A DNA stretch of 39,531 nt from a virus, in the IMG/VR virus record IMGVR_UViG_3300006990_000071, positions 1-39,531 of that record; one strand, written 5' to 3'. The notes beneath the pieces are model-generated. The model worked only from the letters and a program-made list of their open reading frames with translations. It ran no database searches and was not told where the DNA came from. Position 1 is the first letter of the stretch. Each line of letters begins with the position of its first letter. Shown in pieces: positions 5,527 through 12,501 of the stretch. A program made the translations under genes and the position numbers.

Positions 5527-5721
5527 ATCAATCACAATCCCAATATCATCTTCAGGGTCCCTATCAACAGTGTCGATTATTATAACACGTTTAGCCTCTG
5601 TTTTATCTTCTTCCGGCTCTTTTGGTATTGGTTGAGGGACAGGTAACTCTAAAAACGGACGTTGTTCTGGATTATTTCTTTGTCTCTCTCTGATTTGTTC
5701 TATAATATATGCATCAAGCAT
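5521..5721 (-). CDS. Small Pro/Glu-rich protein, 66 aa
   Basis: The protein begins MLDAYIIEQIRERQRN, has a proline-rich middle (LELPVPQPIPKEPEED) and ends in a short Ile/Asp-rich hydrophobic stretch (RVIIIDT ... DDIGIVIDL). The start has AGGAGG 9 nt upstream, one of the best ribosome sites in the region. Helix, Pro-linker, hydrophobic-tail architecture suggests an adaptor or docking peptide. I recall similar short proteins in deltaproteobacterial-type genomes but cannot verify it. It lies alone on the minus strand between plus-strand genes. Confidence 0.65.
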   Translation of the reverse strand: MLDAYIIEQIRERQRNNPEQRPFLELPVPQPIPKEPEEDKTEAKRVIIIDTVDRDPEDDIGIVIDL

Positions 5722-5764
5722 TTTTCAATCCTCCTAATATTAAATATAACAAAGGATAAGTATT

Positions 5765-6508
5765 ATGGTAAGAAAAACACAAAAAGGTTTAGCACATACA
5801 GTTAGAAGCTCGTTGACTGCTAATAAAGAAAATATGAAGAAAAGTGGCCGAAGGGCTCACAAAAATGGTCTCACGCTCGAAAAGGCAGTTGAAGCATATG
5901 GCAGACAACTGATAGAAGATGATAACTTTGAGATAGAGTTATATAGAAATCACGACGCAATGCAAAAGGCTCGAGGACGTGGTGGCAGACTTACAGCATT
6001 TACAACTGGAGTTAGTCCTTGTGATTTTACATTCTTTTGCTCTACTAAAACTTTTGCTTGGGTTGAAGGTGGTATGATAGAAGCTAAAAGCAGACAACGT
6101 AAAAGTATAAATAAATCTGCTCTATCTCACCATCAAAAAGAACAACTAATTCGTATGGAGAAGTTAGGTAAGTGTGGATTAGTTTTAGTTTCACTTACTG
6201 ATAGTAATGATGAGCCTATGTTTTTTATTGTGCCTATTACTCATTGGTATCGTGGCCAGAAAAAAAGTCACAACATAGAAGATATGCACGCTATAGGTTA
6301 TCTCTGCAAGACTGTATCTGTTTGGGATGATAATCAAAAAGAACATAAAGCTCCGGACATACTATCAGTCTTAAAGCAAATTGACGCAGATGATGGTTAT
6401 AAAGATGTCCCTAAAAAATATAAAGATTTAAATGACAACAAGAAGCTTAAAAATCCAGTTTATTCAACAATAGATGAAGATTTTGAAGACATCTTAGATG
6501 TTGACTAA
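5765..6508 (+). CDS. RecU-like Holliday junction resolvase (PD-(D/E)XK)
   Basis: 247 aa with the RecU-type arrangement. A conserved Glu helix (NGLTLEKAVEAYG, Glu39) is followed by a Gly/Asp motif (GVSPCDFTFF, Asp87), the EAK motif (GGMIEAKSRQR, Glu106-Lys108), then HHQKEQL (His122-Gln124). A hydrophobic strand GLVLVSL and a strand ending IVPITHW complete the fold. In RecU the Asp, Glu and Lys bind metal and the HQ region follows. The enzyme would resolve recombination or replication junctions before packaging. The basic N-terminal ~30 residues probably bind DNA, and the tail after ~205 is charged and variable. Its stop overlaps the next ATG (TAATG). Confidence 0.75.
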   Translation: MVRKTQKGLAHTVRSSLTANKENMKKSGRRAHKNGLTLEKAVEAYGRQLIEDDNFEIELYRNHDAMQKARGRGGRLTAFTTGVSPCDFTFFCSTKTFAWVEGGMIEAKSRQRKSINKSALSHHQKEQLIRMEKLGKCGLVLVSLTDSNDEPMFFIVPITHWYRGQKKSHNIEDMHAIGYLCKTVSVWDDNQKEHKAPDILSVLKQIDADDGYKDVPKKYKDLNDNKKLKNPVYSTIDEDFEDILDVD

Positions 6509-6753
6509 TGAGAAAGCGCCAAAAAAGTTATCGTATTCCTGATAAGCTTCCTAAACTTAGACGTTTGCCTAAAGTTGCAGAGCTTTTATATATACAAGAC
6601 TTAGATGGTGAAATCTTTCCTGTAATTATTTTAGAAATAGTTTATGCGCAAACAAAAAAAGGCAAAAATACTAAAAAAGTAATTGCCGTTAATGTTTTAA
6701 GTGGTCATACTATTTATAACTGTATGCCACACGATTTAAAGTCTATGGATTAG
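6508..6753 (+). CDS. Hypothetical protein, 81 aa, coupled to resolvase
   Basis: The ATG overlaps the resolvase stop, so it is probably translated by coupling. The first ~25 residues are very basic (MRKRQKSYRIPDKLPKLRRL). A small strand-rich domain follows (GEIFPVIILEIVYAQ, KKVIAVNVLSGHTIY), SH3-like in its hydrophobic pattern. A nucleic-acid-binding partner of the resolvase is a reasonable inference only. It converges with the following minus-strand gene, stops overlapping by 4 nt. Confidence 0.6.
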   Translation: MRKRQKSYRIPDKLPKLRRLPKVAELLYIQDLDGEIFPVIILEIVYAQTKKGKNTKKVIAVNVLSGHTIYNCMPHDLKSMD

Positions 6754-7247
6754 TTGTTGACATAATCAAATAGATATTCAAAATGTTCTGTTTCTGGTAA
6801 AACAGCATTCTTTAGTAAAATATGACTGATTTCAAACCATTCGCTTTCATCTGCCCAAATAAATTCACTTTCTTCACACCAGTTTGAGTTATCCTTGCTG
6901 ATAGGTAATTTAAAGAATGGATTTGGATGACCTATGCCTCCTTCTTCAGATTGATGCCATTCTACTTTATCAATATGCCAGAAATAAACAAAATCATCGT
7001 CTCTTGCTACTGCATTAAAGTCAACTGTCATTCTACCACAAGTATCATAACACCAAGAAGTTGTTCTAATAGAAATCTTATCTTGTCCTAAAATAAAAGG
7101 CTTAGGCTCTTTAGACTTCATCAAAGCTTCATATGCTGCTTTCTCAAGTTCTCTTTGTTCTTGTTCTCTCTTCCATTGTTCAGCCATAGAATTTGTATCA
7201 TTGTCTAATTCTGCAAATAAGTCATCTAATGTTTTTTCGTTGTTCAT
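6750..7247 (-). CDS. Hypothetical acidic protein, 165 aa
   Basis: The N-terminal ~45 residues are a charged helix (DDLFAELDNDTNSMAEQWKR, EREQRELEK-like). The rest is strand-rich with many Trp and Phe (FVYFWHIDKVEWH, FIWADESEWFEISH) and Cys pairs (SWCYDTC). No family is recognised and there is no export signal. The ribosome site GAGGA lies 8 nt before the ATG at 7247. It is followed (leftward) by convergent plus-strand genes and preceded by the 7310-8116 gene with a 62-nt gap. Confidence 0.6.
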   Translation of the reverse strand: MNNEKTLDDLFAELDNDTNSMAEQWKREQEQRELEKAAYEALMKSKEPKPFILGQDKISIRTTSWCYDTCGRMTVDFNAVARDDDFVYFWHIDKVEWHQSEEGGIGHPNPFFKLPISKDNSNWCEESEFIWADESEWFEISHILLKNAVLPETEHFEYLFDYVNN

Positions 7248-7309
7248 ATTTAATCCTCGTTTTATTTTTATTTGTTTAATGTATATTTTATAGTAAATTG
7301 TATTTCGTT

Positions 7310-8116
7310 TTAACTGGCGTTAATCTCAACGTTGCCTGATATAAGATTGTTTATATTATTGAGTTTATTTTCTAACTGCTTAATGCGATTTGTTAGATTA
7401 ATATTATTATTCTCAAGACGATTAATCTTAGCGTTTTTATTTTCGATATCTTGGTCTGTATCATTTAGTTTGCTCTCAATCATCCTAATATATTGTGTCT
7501 TATATTTCTCAACATATTCTTTTCTGTTTCTAAATGACTTACCTAAGAACTCTGAAATTGATTTATCTAATAGAGTAATGATAATCTTATTTGTATCAGC
7601 AGTATCAAATCTCTGAAGAATATGTTGATGTTTTTCTTCTATGTTCATTAGCTCTTTATATTCTTGACAAGAATTAATATGTTTTTGAAAAGCAACAGAC
7701 ATAATTTGACGACCACATCCTGGACATTGTGCCTTCTGATGAAAGTTATGTGTGCCATTTTTCTTGTTAGTGAGAAATCTTTTTTGACCAGTTGGTAAAT
7801 CTCTGATAATACCTTCTTTTTTTAAATCTCTTAACTGTTGCTTCTCTTCAGCACTATCTGAATTATATAAGAACCAATGTTCTACCTTAGTGCAATAGTC
7901 TGATGAACATTTTTGTCTTGCAGTTGTGCCACAAATATTCCAAGCTCTCCAGTCACCTTCAGGTAAAGGTCCGTGTAAAGCTTTAAGTTTCTCAAGCATC
8001 ATATTATCTTTCTTACTTCTTTCTTTAATAGAAGAAGCTTTTCTAATGATGCAGTCATCAATGTTATTAATGTTATAGTTTAATCTATCTTTAAGGTTTA
8101 ATTCGTGATATAGCAT
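7310..8116 (-). CDS. Zinc-finger and coiled-coil protein, 268 aa
   Basis: Cys residues cluster at ~62-75 (ICGTTARQKCSSDYC). A C2HC-type finger with C-x2-C then H-x4-C spacing lies at ~130-155 (CPGCGRQIMSVAFQKHINSC). After a basic helical region (~180-215) the C-terminal ~50 residues form an Asn-rich leucine-heptad coiled coil (INRLENNNINLTNRIKQLEN). Zinc binding plus coiled coil suggests a dimeric nucleic-acid-binding protein, but no catalytic motif is present. The start at 8116 has AGGAGA 9 nt upstream. It faces the 273-nt divergent region before the endolysin gene. Confidence 0.6.
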   Translation of the reverse strand: MLYHELNLKDRLNYNINNIDDCIIRKASSIKERSKKDNMMLEKLKALHGPLPEGDWRAWNICGTTARQKCSSDYCTKVEHWFLYNSDSAEEKQQLRDLKKEGIIRDLPTGQKRFLTNKKNGTHNFHQKAQCPGCGRQIMSVAFQKHINSCQEYKELMNIEEKHQHILQRFDTADTNKIIITLLDKSISEFLGKSFRNRKEYVEKYKTQYIRMIESKLNDTDQDIENKNAKINRLENNNINLTNRIKQLENKLNNINNLISGNVEINAS

Positions 8117-8389
8117 AGTATTTTGTCTCCTAACTTAGCTAATTGTTACATATCTAATATATGAAGCAACCGATAAATTTATAATAATTTATTAATTATT
8201 TTTGATTATAAAAACTTTTTTTACAAAAAATTATAAATTAGCTTAACTTTTTATATATTATGTATGTCTCCTACATCAAAAAGCTAATCTATAATTATTT
8301 TTATATTTTTTTAAACTTAAATATAAAATATTTTAAAAAAAACATATATACTTGATAATTAGTATAGAACAACAAGAAAGAAGAAGTTA
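8117..8389. other. Divergent AT-rich regulatory region
   Basis: No gene is seen. It separates the minus-strand zinc-finger gene from the plus-strand endolysin operon, so it must carry promoters both ways. Candidate -10 elements abound, but none can be assigned with confidence. It contains the inverted repeat described at 8231-8294. Confidence 0.5.
8231..8294. repeat. Nested inverted repeat in the divergent region
   Basis: An outer arm pair TTATAAATTAGCTT / AAGCTAATCTATAA matches at 13 of 14 positions. Inside it ATGTA / TACAT flanks a 7-nt loop containing TGTCTCC. T-rich tracts follow the outer stem on both strands, so it could act as a weak bidirectional terminator or a structured leader. 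The loop's complement GGAGACA repeats the ribosome site sequence of the 8116 gene. Confidence 0.45.
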
Positions 8390-9181
8390 ATGCTTGAACA
8401 TCTAAACGACAATAAAACATATGTTAAACTACTCCAATCTGAAATAGGCGTTGCAGTCGATGGTATTGCTGGACCTAATACTTTAAGAGCTGCTGAAGAA
8501 TATTATGGCAAACCTGTTATTTCACATAATGGTAAATTAGTCCCAATCAATTTCAGTGGCAAGATTAATCATCAATATTCATTACACGAATTGCCTGATG
8601 GGAGTAAAAACTGGTATTACAGAAAGAATAACATTGACAATATTGTCGTGCATTGGGGAGGTCTTAATGCTCCACATTGTTATCAGGTATTCTTCAATCC
8701 TAAGTATGCTCATACTTCTTCACATTTCTTAGTTGGATTTAATCCTAAATCTAAAGAGCTTGAGGTATTACAATGCTTAGACACAGCACAAGTTGCTTAT
8801 CACGCAGGCAAAGCTAATAAACAATCAGTTGGTGTTGATATTTGTCAGCATCCTCAAAAGAAATACTTTGAAAGAACTAAGTCTTGGTATAAAGGTGCAG
8901 AGATTATTAAAAATCCTTCATCACGAGGACCTAAGGGTGATATAGTTGATATTGACCCACAACTTGCTGATTTTAGCAGAGAGTTTTTGGTTGCTCTACG
9001 AAGTGTTTTAGATTTAGACCACAAACCTGTTTGCACTGATGAAGAAGTTTATAAAATCGAAGATGTAAAACAACAATACTCAATTCTTGGTCATCACAAC
9101 TTTTCTGTGCAAAAATGGGACCCAGCACCTTGGGCTGATAAGCTTTATCACGGCATCGATGATGAAATGAAGATTTGTTAA
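8390..9181 (+). CDS. Endolysin: N-acetylmuramoyl-L-alanine amidase (Amidase_2) with peptidoglycan-binding domain
   Basis: 263 aa. The N-terminal ~40 residues carry a short peptidoglycan-binding repeat (LLQSEIGVAVDGIAGPNTL). The amidase domain spans ~80-250. Zinc ligands are His88 (IVVHWGG), His235 (LGHHNFSV) and Asp244 (QKWDPAPW, preceded by Lys242). SSHFLV (His112) and YHAGKAN (His138) are also present, as in the family. The enzyme cuts the MurNAc-L-Ala bond at the end of infection. There is no signal peptide, so release should depend on a holin; the best candidate is at 12482-12751. It is the first gene of a three-gene plus-strand operon ending at a terminator. The ribosome site is a purine-rich AGAAAGAAGAAG. 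Confidence 0.9.
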   Translation: MLEHLNDNKTYVKLLQSEIGVAVDGIAGPNTLRAAEEYYGKPVISHNGKLVPINFSGKINHQYSLHELPDGSKNWYYRKNNIDNIVVHWGGLNAPHCYQVFFNPKYAHTSSHFLVGFNPKSKELEVLQCLDTAQVAYHAGKANKQSVGVDICQHPQKKYFERTKSWYKGAEIIKNPSSRGPKGDIVDIDPQLADFSREFLVALRSVLDLDHKPVCTDEEVYKIEDVKQQYSILGHHNFSVQKWDPAPWADKLYHGIDDEMKIC

Positions 9182-9191
9182 GGTGAATAAT

Positions 9192-9836
9192 ATGACAACT
9201 CTAATCGAAGAAAAGCATAAGCAAATCAAAGAGTATTTGTGGGAGACTTGGCAAAATTCTGACCGTTATGGTGAGTTCATTATTGAATTAGACCATTATG
9301 ATGTCGAAGGAGCTAAAGAGATTGGTATTCGCAGATACGAAAACAATAGAGCAGCTAAGATTAAAAATCGTAAACTTTCAGCTAAACCTTGTAATGGTTC
9401 AGAAAGAGATATTTTAGGTGCTTGCGGTGAAATGGCAGCTATTAAATGGCTAAGAAAAAATGGTTATGATGCATCATTTGAAAAGTTTCATAATGTTGAG
9501 AATGTTAAAGGTGAAAACGATAAGTTTGATACTGATATAGTATTTGATGGCAAAGAGCTTACAGTTGAAATCAAGACTACAGAAAAGCCTTTAAACTCTA
9601 AACTAATTTATCCACTTCACAAAGGTAAAAAGAAAAATCAACCTGACGTTTTTTTACTTGTATGTCAAATAGATAGAAGACGACACGTAATAAAAGGTTT
9701 TACAACAGCAGAAAATATATTAAATAATATAGATGATAAGCTACCTACTAAAGCTTATTCAATACACGAAAACAAGTTATCATCGTCATTAGACGAAGTT
9801 ATAGAAGATATTTTAAAATCACAAGGAGAGAATTAA
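9192..9836 (+). CDS. PD-(D/E)XK superfamily nuclease
   Basis: 214 aa from ATG 9192, where AAGGTG lies 6 nt upstream; an in-frame GTG at 9183 is part of that ribosome site. The nuclease core includes GACGEMAAIKWLRKNGYD (Glu80), an Asp pair in KFDTDIVFDG (Asp113/Asp115) and the VEIKTTEKP strand (Glu126-x-Lys128), which matches the D...ExK signature with its flanking strands. The family includes restriction-type, resolvase-like and phage DNA-degradation enzymes; specificity cannot be read. The N-terminal ~65 residues are charged helices that may bind DNA. It follows the endolysin by 10 nt and overlaps the next ATG. Confidence 0.7.
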   Translation: MTTLIEEKHKQIKEYLWETWQNSDRYGEFIIELDHYDVEGAKEIGIRRYENNRAAKIKNRKLSAKPCNGSERDILGACGEMAAIKWLRKNGYDASFEKFHNVENVKGENDKFDTDIVFDGKELTVEIKTTEKPLNSKLIYPLHKGKKKNQPDVFLLVCQIDRRRHVIKGFTTAENILNNIDDKLPTKAYSIHENKLSSSLDEVIEDILKSQGEN

Positions 9837-10021
9837 TGTCTGAAGGCCTACAACTTACACAAAGTCAAGTTAAATCTGTAAATATTCTTATTGCAGCAGC
9901 TGGTGTTGCTCAAAAGAAGGGTGCATATTCATTGGAGGACGCAAAGGTTGTTTTTGAAGCAATCCAAGATTTAGTCCCAAGACCTGAGCCACAACAGGAC
10001 GAGGAGGTTGGGAGCGATTGA
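9836..10021 (+). CDS. Small hypothetical protein, 61 aa
   Basis: Its ATG overlaps the stop of the nuclease gene (TAATG), with AAGGAGAG upstream. Residues 1-45 form two or three amphipathic helices (LTQSQVKSVNILIAAAGVAQ, SLEDAKVVFEAIQDLV), followed by an acidic Pro/Gln tail. The compact helical form is typical of small phage accessory proteins; no family is recognised. It is the last gene before a plus-strand terminator. Confidence 0.65.
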   Translation: MSEGLQLTQSQVKSVNILIAAAGVAQKKGAYSLEDAKVVFEAIQDLVPRPEPQQDEEVGSD

Positions 10022-10067
10022 TTAGTTAGTTAAACTCATATTTTTGTTTGTTAAAGTTAAATGCACT

Positions 10068-10098
10068 AAGACCTCTTCAGAAATGTTGAGGTTTTTTT
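10068..10098 (+). terminator. Rho-independent terminator of the endolysin operon
   Basis: Stem AAGACCTC / GAGGTTTT (one G-T pair) with a 12-nt loop, followed by seven T on the plus strand. It lies about 47 nt past the stop at 10021. Confidence 0.85.
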
Positions 10099-10120
10099 GT
10101 ATTTGCTGACAGAGAATACT

Positions 10121-10160
10121 AAAACGCCGACGAATATGTTTTATCATACTGCCGGCGTTA
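10121..10160 (-). terminator. Terminator of the minus-strand cyclase/lipoprotein operon
   Basis: Minus-strand AACGCCG (10159-10153) pairs with CGGCGTT (10129-10123), with an inner GTATG / CATAT hairpin. It is followed by TTTT with an imperfect T tract. It faces the plus-strand terminator 25 nt away, so the two operons converge on back-to-back terminators. Confidence 0.6.
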
Positions 10161-10194
10161 TTTAAACAGACGTTAATCTGATAACTGATATGTA

Positions 10195-10404
10195 TTAATT
10201 TAGACCATCTGGACGACAACCTTCGTTGTAATGTCTTATTTGATGTTCTTTCAGTATATTGTATCTTAGTAAAGCTGTTGCTTCTGATTTGACTTTATCT
10301 GATAGATTAGAGTTTTCTATGATTTGACATAGTTTATTAATCTCATCTTTGATATTAACAAGCGCAGTCTTCACCTTCGCACTCACAATCCTCGTCAGAT
10401 GCAT
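10195..10404 (-). CDS. Small helical protein overlapping the lipoprotein gene, 69 aa
   Basis: A 69-aa ORF from ATG 10404, chosen because GGAG lies 6 nt upstream; the frame remains open further upstream but only as an antisense-like Lys-rich reading of the lipoprotein gene. It overlaps the lipoprotein's 3' end by 50 nt. The sequence is helical with heptads (KDEINKLCQIIENSNLSDK, SEATALLRYNILKEHQIRHY) and ends before a terminator. No motif is recognised. The region after the lipoprotein stop would otherwise be an unexplained open frame, which supports a real gene. Confidence 0.5.
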   Translation of the reverse strand: MHLTRIVSAKVKTALVNIKDEINKLCQIIENSNLSDKVKSEATALLRYNILKEHQIRHYNEGCRPDGLN

Positions 10405-10672
10405 CTTGGTCTCCAGCCTCCAAATCTTCTTCTTCGGCACCACCAGGAGCTTCTTCTTCTGGGTCCTCCGGGAGTTCTTCGTCCAGGCCCATATCAGCTT
10501 CTGGCTCTTCTTGCTCCATATCAGCTTCTTGCTCCATCTCTGGCTCTGCATCGCGGATTTGCTCACAAGGACAGTTGTCGCATTTACATTCTTCTTTTTC
10601 TTCTTTATCATCACATCCGAATGGTAATACAGATAACATAACAATAAGAACAATACTCAATAGTTTCTTCAT
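10355..10672 (-). CDS. Acidic, Cys-rich lipoprotein
   Basis: 105 aa with a type II signal peptide: MKKLLSIVLIVMLSVLPFGC, lipobox LPFG-Cys20. The mature part is extremely acidic (runs of Glu, Asp, Pro and Met such as EPEMEQEADMEQEEPEADMG). It has Cys clusters at both ends (CKCDNCPC just after the anchor; CECEGEDCAC at the C-terminus). Asp at +2 (CDD) would favour inner-membrane retention in enteric bacteria, but the rule may not apply in this host. The coding sequence is visibly richer in G and C than its neighbours. It could be a metal-binding surface lipoprotein, an outer-membrane spanin-like partner, or a superinfection-exclusion lipoprotein; nothing decides among these. Confidence 0.75.
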   Translation of the reverse strand: MKKLLSIVLIVMLSVLPFGCDDKEEKEECKCDNCPCEQIRDAEPEMEQEADMEQEEPEADMGLDEELPEDPEEEAPGGAEEEDLEAGDQDASDEDCECEGEDCAC

Positions 10673-10788
10673 AACGTTTTAAACCTTTCATTTAAGTAAT
10701 ATTTGTGTATAACGTTGATTAATTTTTTTCTCTGATAATTATATAATGTTTTATGAATTTGTGGATATTTTTTTTCAAATAAATGCAT
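10669..10788 (-). CDS. Small basic protein, 39 aa
   Basis: A 39-codon ORF beginning MHLFEKKYPQIHKTLYNYQR. GGGAG lies 7 nt before the ATG and its TGA overlaps the lipoprotein ATG (ATGA), a typical coupled arrangement. It is Lys, Tyr and His rich with no membrane segment. Its role may be limited to coupling lipoprotein translation to the operon. Confidence 0.55.
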   Translation of the reverse strand: MHLFEKKYPQIHKTLYNYQRKKLINVIHKYYLNERFKTL

Positions 10789-10845
10789 TTTAACTCTCCC
10801 TTGTTTATTGCATACTTATAAATATGCTCTAAACGGTGAGTTGTC

Positions 10846-11346
10846 CTATCTATTTTTAAATTTATCGTTATCTGATAAAGGTGTCCATTCATCTACTTCT
10901 GGATGTAATATAACTTGTTTAACATCTTTTGTTTTAATAGGGTTTTCATTTTGAAATACTGATAGTTTATTTATTACAGCATTCTGGAGTTCAAATATTT
11001 GCTCACGTAACAGTTGCATTTGTATTTGACTGTCTCTTAAACGTGCTATTAGAGCATTTCTATCTCCATCAGACTTTGCTAATTTATCTTTTAGCTCTTC
11101 AACTTCAGACGGGTCTCGTCCAGAAGCTATTGCCAGCATTGAACTTATGGCACCTGTTAACATACCAAGCATACCTACCAGAACGTCCCTGTTTTTCTCT
11201 TGTATCTCTACAAAGGATAGAAACATTATTAATCCTACAACTAACAACATAAAGAAAACAGAGAACCACCAGCCTTTTTTAGCTTTATCCTGTGATGAAA
11301 ACTGTTTTTGACTTATTTCTTTAGGCTTTTGACCGCTATCAACCAT
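10846..11346 (-). CDS. Two-TM membrane protein with cytoplasmic coiled coil, cyclase partner candidate
   Basis: 166 aa. Two transmembrane segments, ~25-47 (WWFSVFFMLLVVGLIMFLSF) and ~53-76 (DVLVGMLGMLTGAISSMLAI), are followed by a charged coiled coil (~80-130) and a short tail (VILHPEVDEWTPLSD). The second TM with a following Gly/Ser stretch resembles holin-like phage proteins, and the two-TM plus cytosolic domain layout also resembles membrane effectors of nucleotide-signalling systems. Its ATG lies inside the last codons of the cyclase gene (8-nt overlap), with AAAGGA upstream, so the two proteins are probably made together. Functional linkage to the cyclase is inference. Confidence 0.65.
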   Translation of the reverse strand: MVDSGQKPKEISQKQFSSQDKAKKGWWFSVFFMLLVVGLIMFLSFVEIQEKNRDVLVGMLGMLTGAISSMLAIASGRDPSEVEELKDKLAKSDGDRNALIARLRDSQIQMQLLREQIFELQNAVINKLSVFQNENPIKTKDVKQVILHPEVDEWTPLSDNDKFKNR

Positions 11347-12208
11347 TTAAAAATCCTTTCACGAATTCAAATATAAATATTGCTGCTGTGTTTATCCACT
11401 CAAATGGTCTGAAAATTAAATAATCTACGTCCCATAAGCGTTTTGCTCTTTCATTAGATAGAAAAGGCCATAACATATATAGCCAGAAAGCTGAAGAAAG
11501 AAATCCTAATCTATAAAAAAACCACCAAAACTTTTCTTGCAAATTCTTGTTTCTTAGTCTTGTCCTTATTTTCTTCTTACCACCTATTCGCTTAGCTTTT
11601 TCACTGTCAGGTGGAGGTTGTAATTGTGCTTCTATTAATCCTGCAGCATATAGTTGCTCTGGCTCTGATATACCTTTAAATTTATAAAGACCTACTAATG
11701 CAGTTTGCGCTTTTTTAGGTATGTAATTGCTTCTATGTCCAAACTTTTTATATTGCATAAATGCTGATTTAGATAATAAGATTTGCTCTGGACCACATAA
11801 TGACATTGTTCTTGCAGCAACATTCTTACCAATGCCTTCTAAGTTTATCCGTTTACCACCCGCTCTGACCATATGTTCAGCAGATTTGACTATTAACATT
11901 TTGTCCCAATGAATACCTACACGGCTTCTAAACGGAAACTTTTTTGTTCTTAAAACTTTCTTATATTCAAATCCAAACTCTAATGCTTCTACAACATTAC
12001 CAAAATACATTAAATGCCCATCAGAAGCATCTATAAGCTGACCGTTATGTCTTGCAATCAAATTCATAACAAATCTATCGTGTATGCCAAACCATTGAGC
12101 AGCAGCTCTTGAACCATTTTTCTGAACAAACTTTGTGCTACCTATTATATCAGTCAATACAATAGCTATTTTAGCCTCAATTATATTTTCTGGTAATGGT
12201 GCAGTCAT
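11339..12208 (-). CDS. Membrane-anchored class III nucleotidyl cyclase
   Basis: 289 aa. Residues ~12-195 form a class III adenylate/guanylate cyclase catalytic domain. The first metal Asp is in IAIVLTDIIGSTKF (Asp20) and the second in ASDGHLMYF (Asp63). RVGIHWDKM is the central strand. GIGKNVAARTMSL holds the transition-state Asn129 and Arg133, with ILLS following. The domain ends in the usual YKFKGISEPEQLYAAG. The position that is Lys in adenylyl cyclases is Ile59 or Asp60 here, and the second specificity position is Glu124, so the base used cannot be stated. After a Pro and basic linker (~200-225) come two hydrophobic segments (~227-250 and ~266-286) that should anchor it in the membrane with the catalytic domain in the cytosol. 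It overlaps the gene for a two-TM protein. Confidence 0.85.
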   Translation of the reverse strand: MTAPLPENIIEAKIAIVLTDIIGSTKFVQKNGSRAAAQWFGIHDRFVMNLIARHNGQLIDASDGHLMYFGNVVEALEFGFEYKKVLRTKKFPFRSRVGIHWDKMLIVKSAEHMVRAGGKRINLEGIGKNVAARTMSLCGPEQILLSKSAFMQYKKFGHRSNYIPKKAQTALVGLYKFKGISEPEQLYAAGLIEAQLQPPPDSEKAKRIGGKKKIRTRLRNKNLQEKFWWFFYRLGFLSSAFWLYMLWPFLSNERAKRLWDVDYLIFRPFEWINTAAIFIFEFVKGFLNG

Positions 12209-12213
12209 ACTAT

Positions 12214-12501
12214 TTATTCATCCTTTATAGTTATATTGCATTCACAGTTTTTCATCAACTCATCGCAAATCGGACAAGGACAAGCGTCTGAAGGCCATTT
12301 ACATTTAGGTGCTTGTTGACCACAAGGACAAATTTGAATTGTGCATATGCAATCAATATTACTACATAATGCACAAACAGTCGGTTCATCGTCAAACCTA
12401 ATATTTTCAGGGTCCCAGTCTCTAATAGTTTTACTTGGGTCCCAAGATGGTGGAGCTATTTCTGAAGGTGGTATTAAGTGTTTATTTTTTCTCTTTTTCA
12501 T
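12214..12501 (-). CDS. Cys-rich metal-binding protein, 95 aa
   Basis: The N-terminal ~40 residues are basic, then Pro/Asp-rich (PPSWDPSKTIRDWDPENI). The remainder holds about 14 cysteines in CxxC-type groups (VCALCSNIDCICTIQICPCG, ACPCPICDELMKNCEC), most likely binding several zinc ions. There is no signal peptide. The gene overlaps the holin-like gene's 3' end by 20 nt, has AGGGA 6 nt before its ATG, and precedes the cyclase gene by 5 nt. It is part of a continuous translational unit. Similar multi-CxxC proteins serve as protein-interaction scaffolds; no specific family is recognised. Confidence 0.6.
   Translation of the reverse strand: MKKRKNKHLIPPSEIAPPSWDPSKTIRDWDPENIRFDDEPTVCALCSNIDCICTIQICPCGQQAPKCKWPSDACPCPICDELMKNCECNITIKDE

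Noticed and set aside
10022-10219. Minus-strand 65-aa open frame after the 69-aa gene
   Set aside because: It runs through both facing terminators, has no ribosome site and an unconvincing composition.
10801-10845. Small hairpin GCATAT / GTATGC after the 10846-11346 gene
   Set aside because: No T tract follows and the stem is short and AT-rich; probably not a terminator, since the operon appears to continue.
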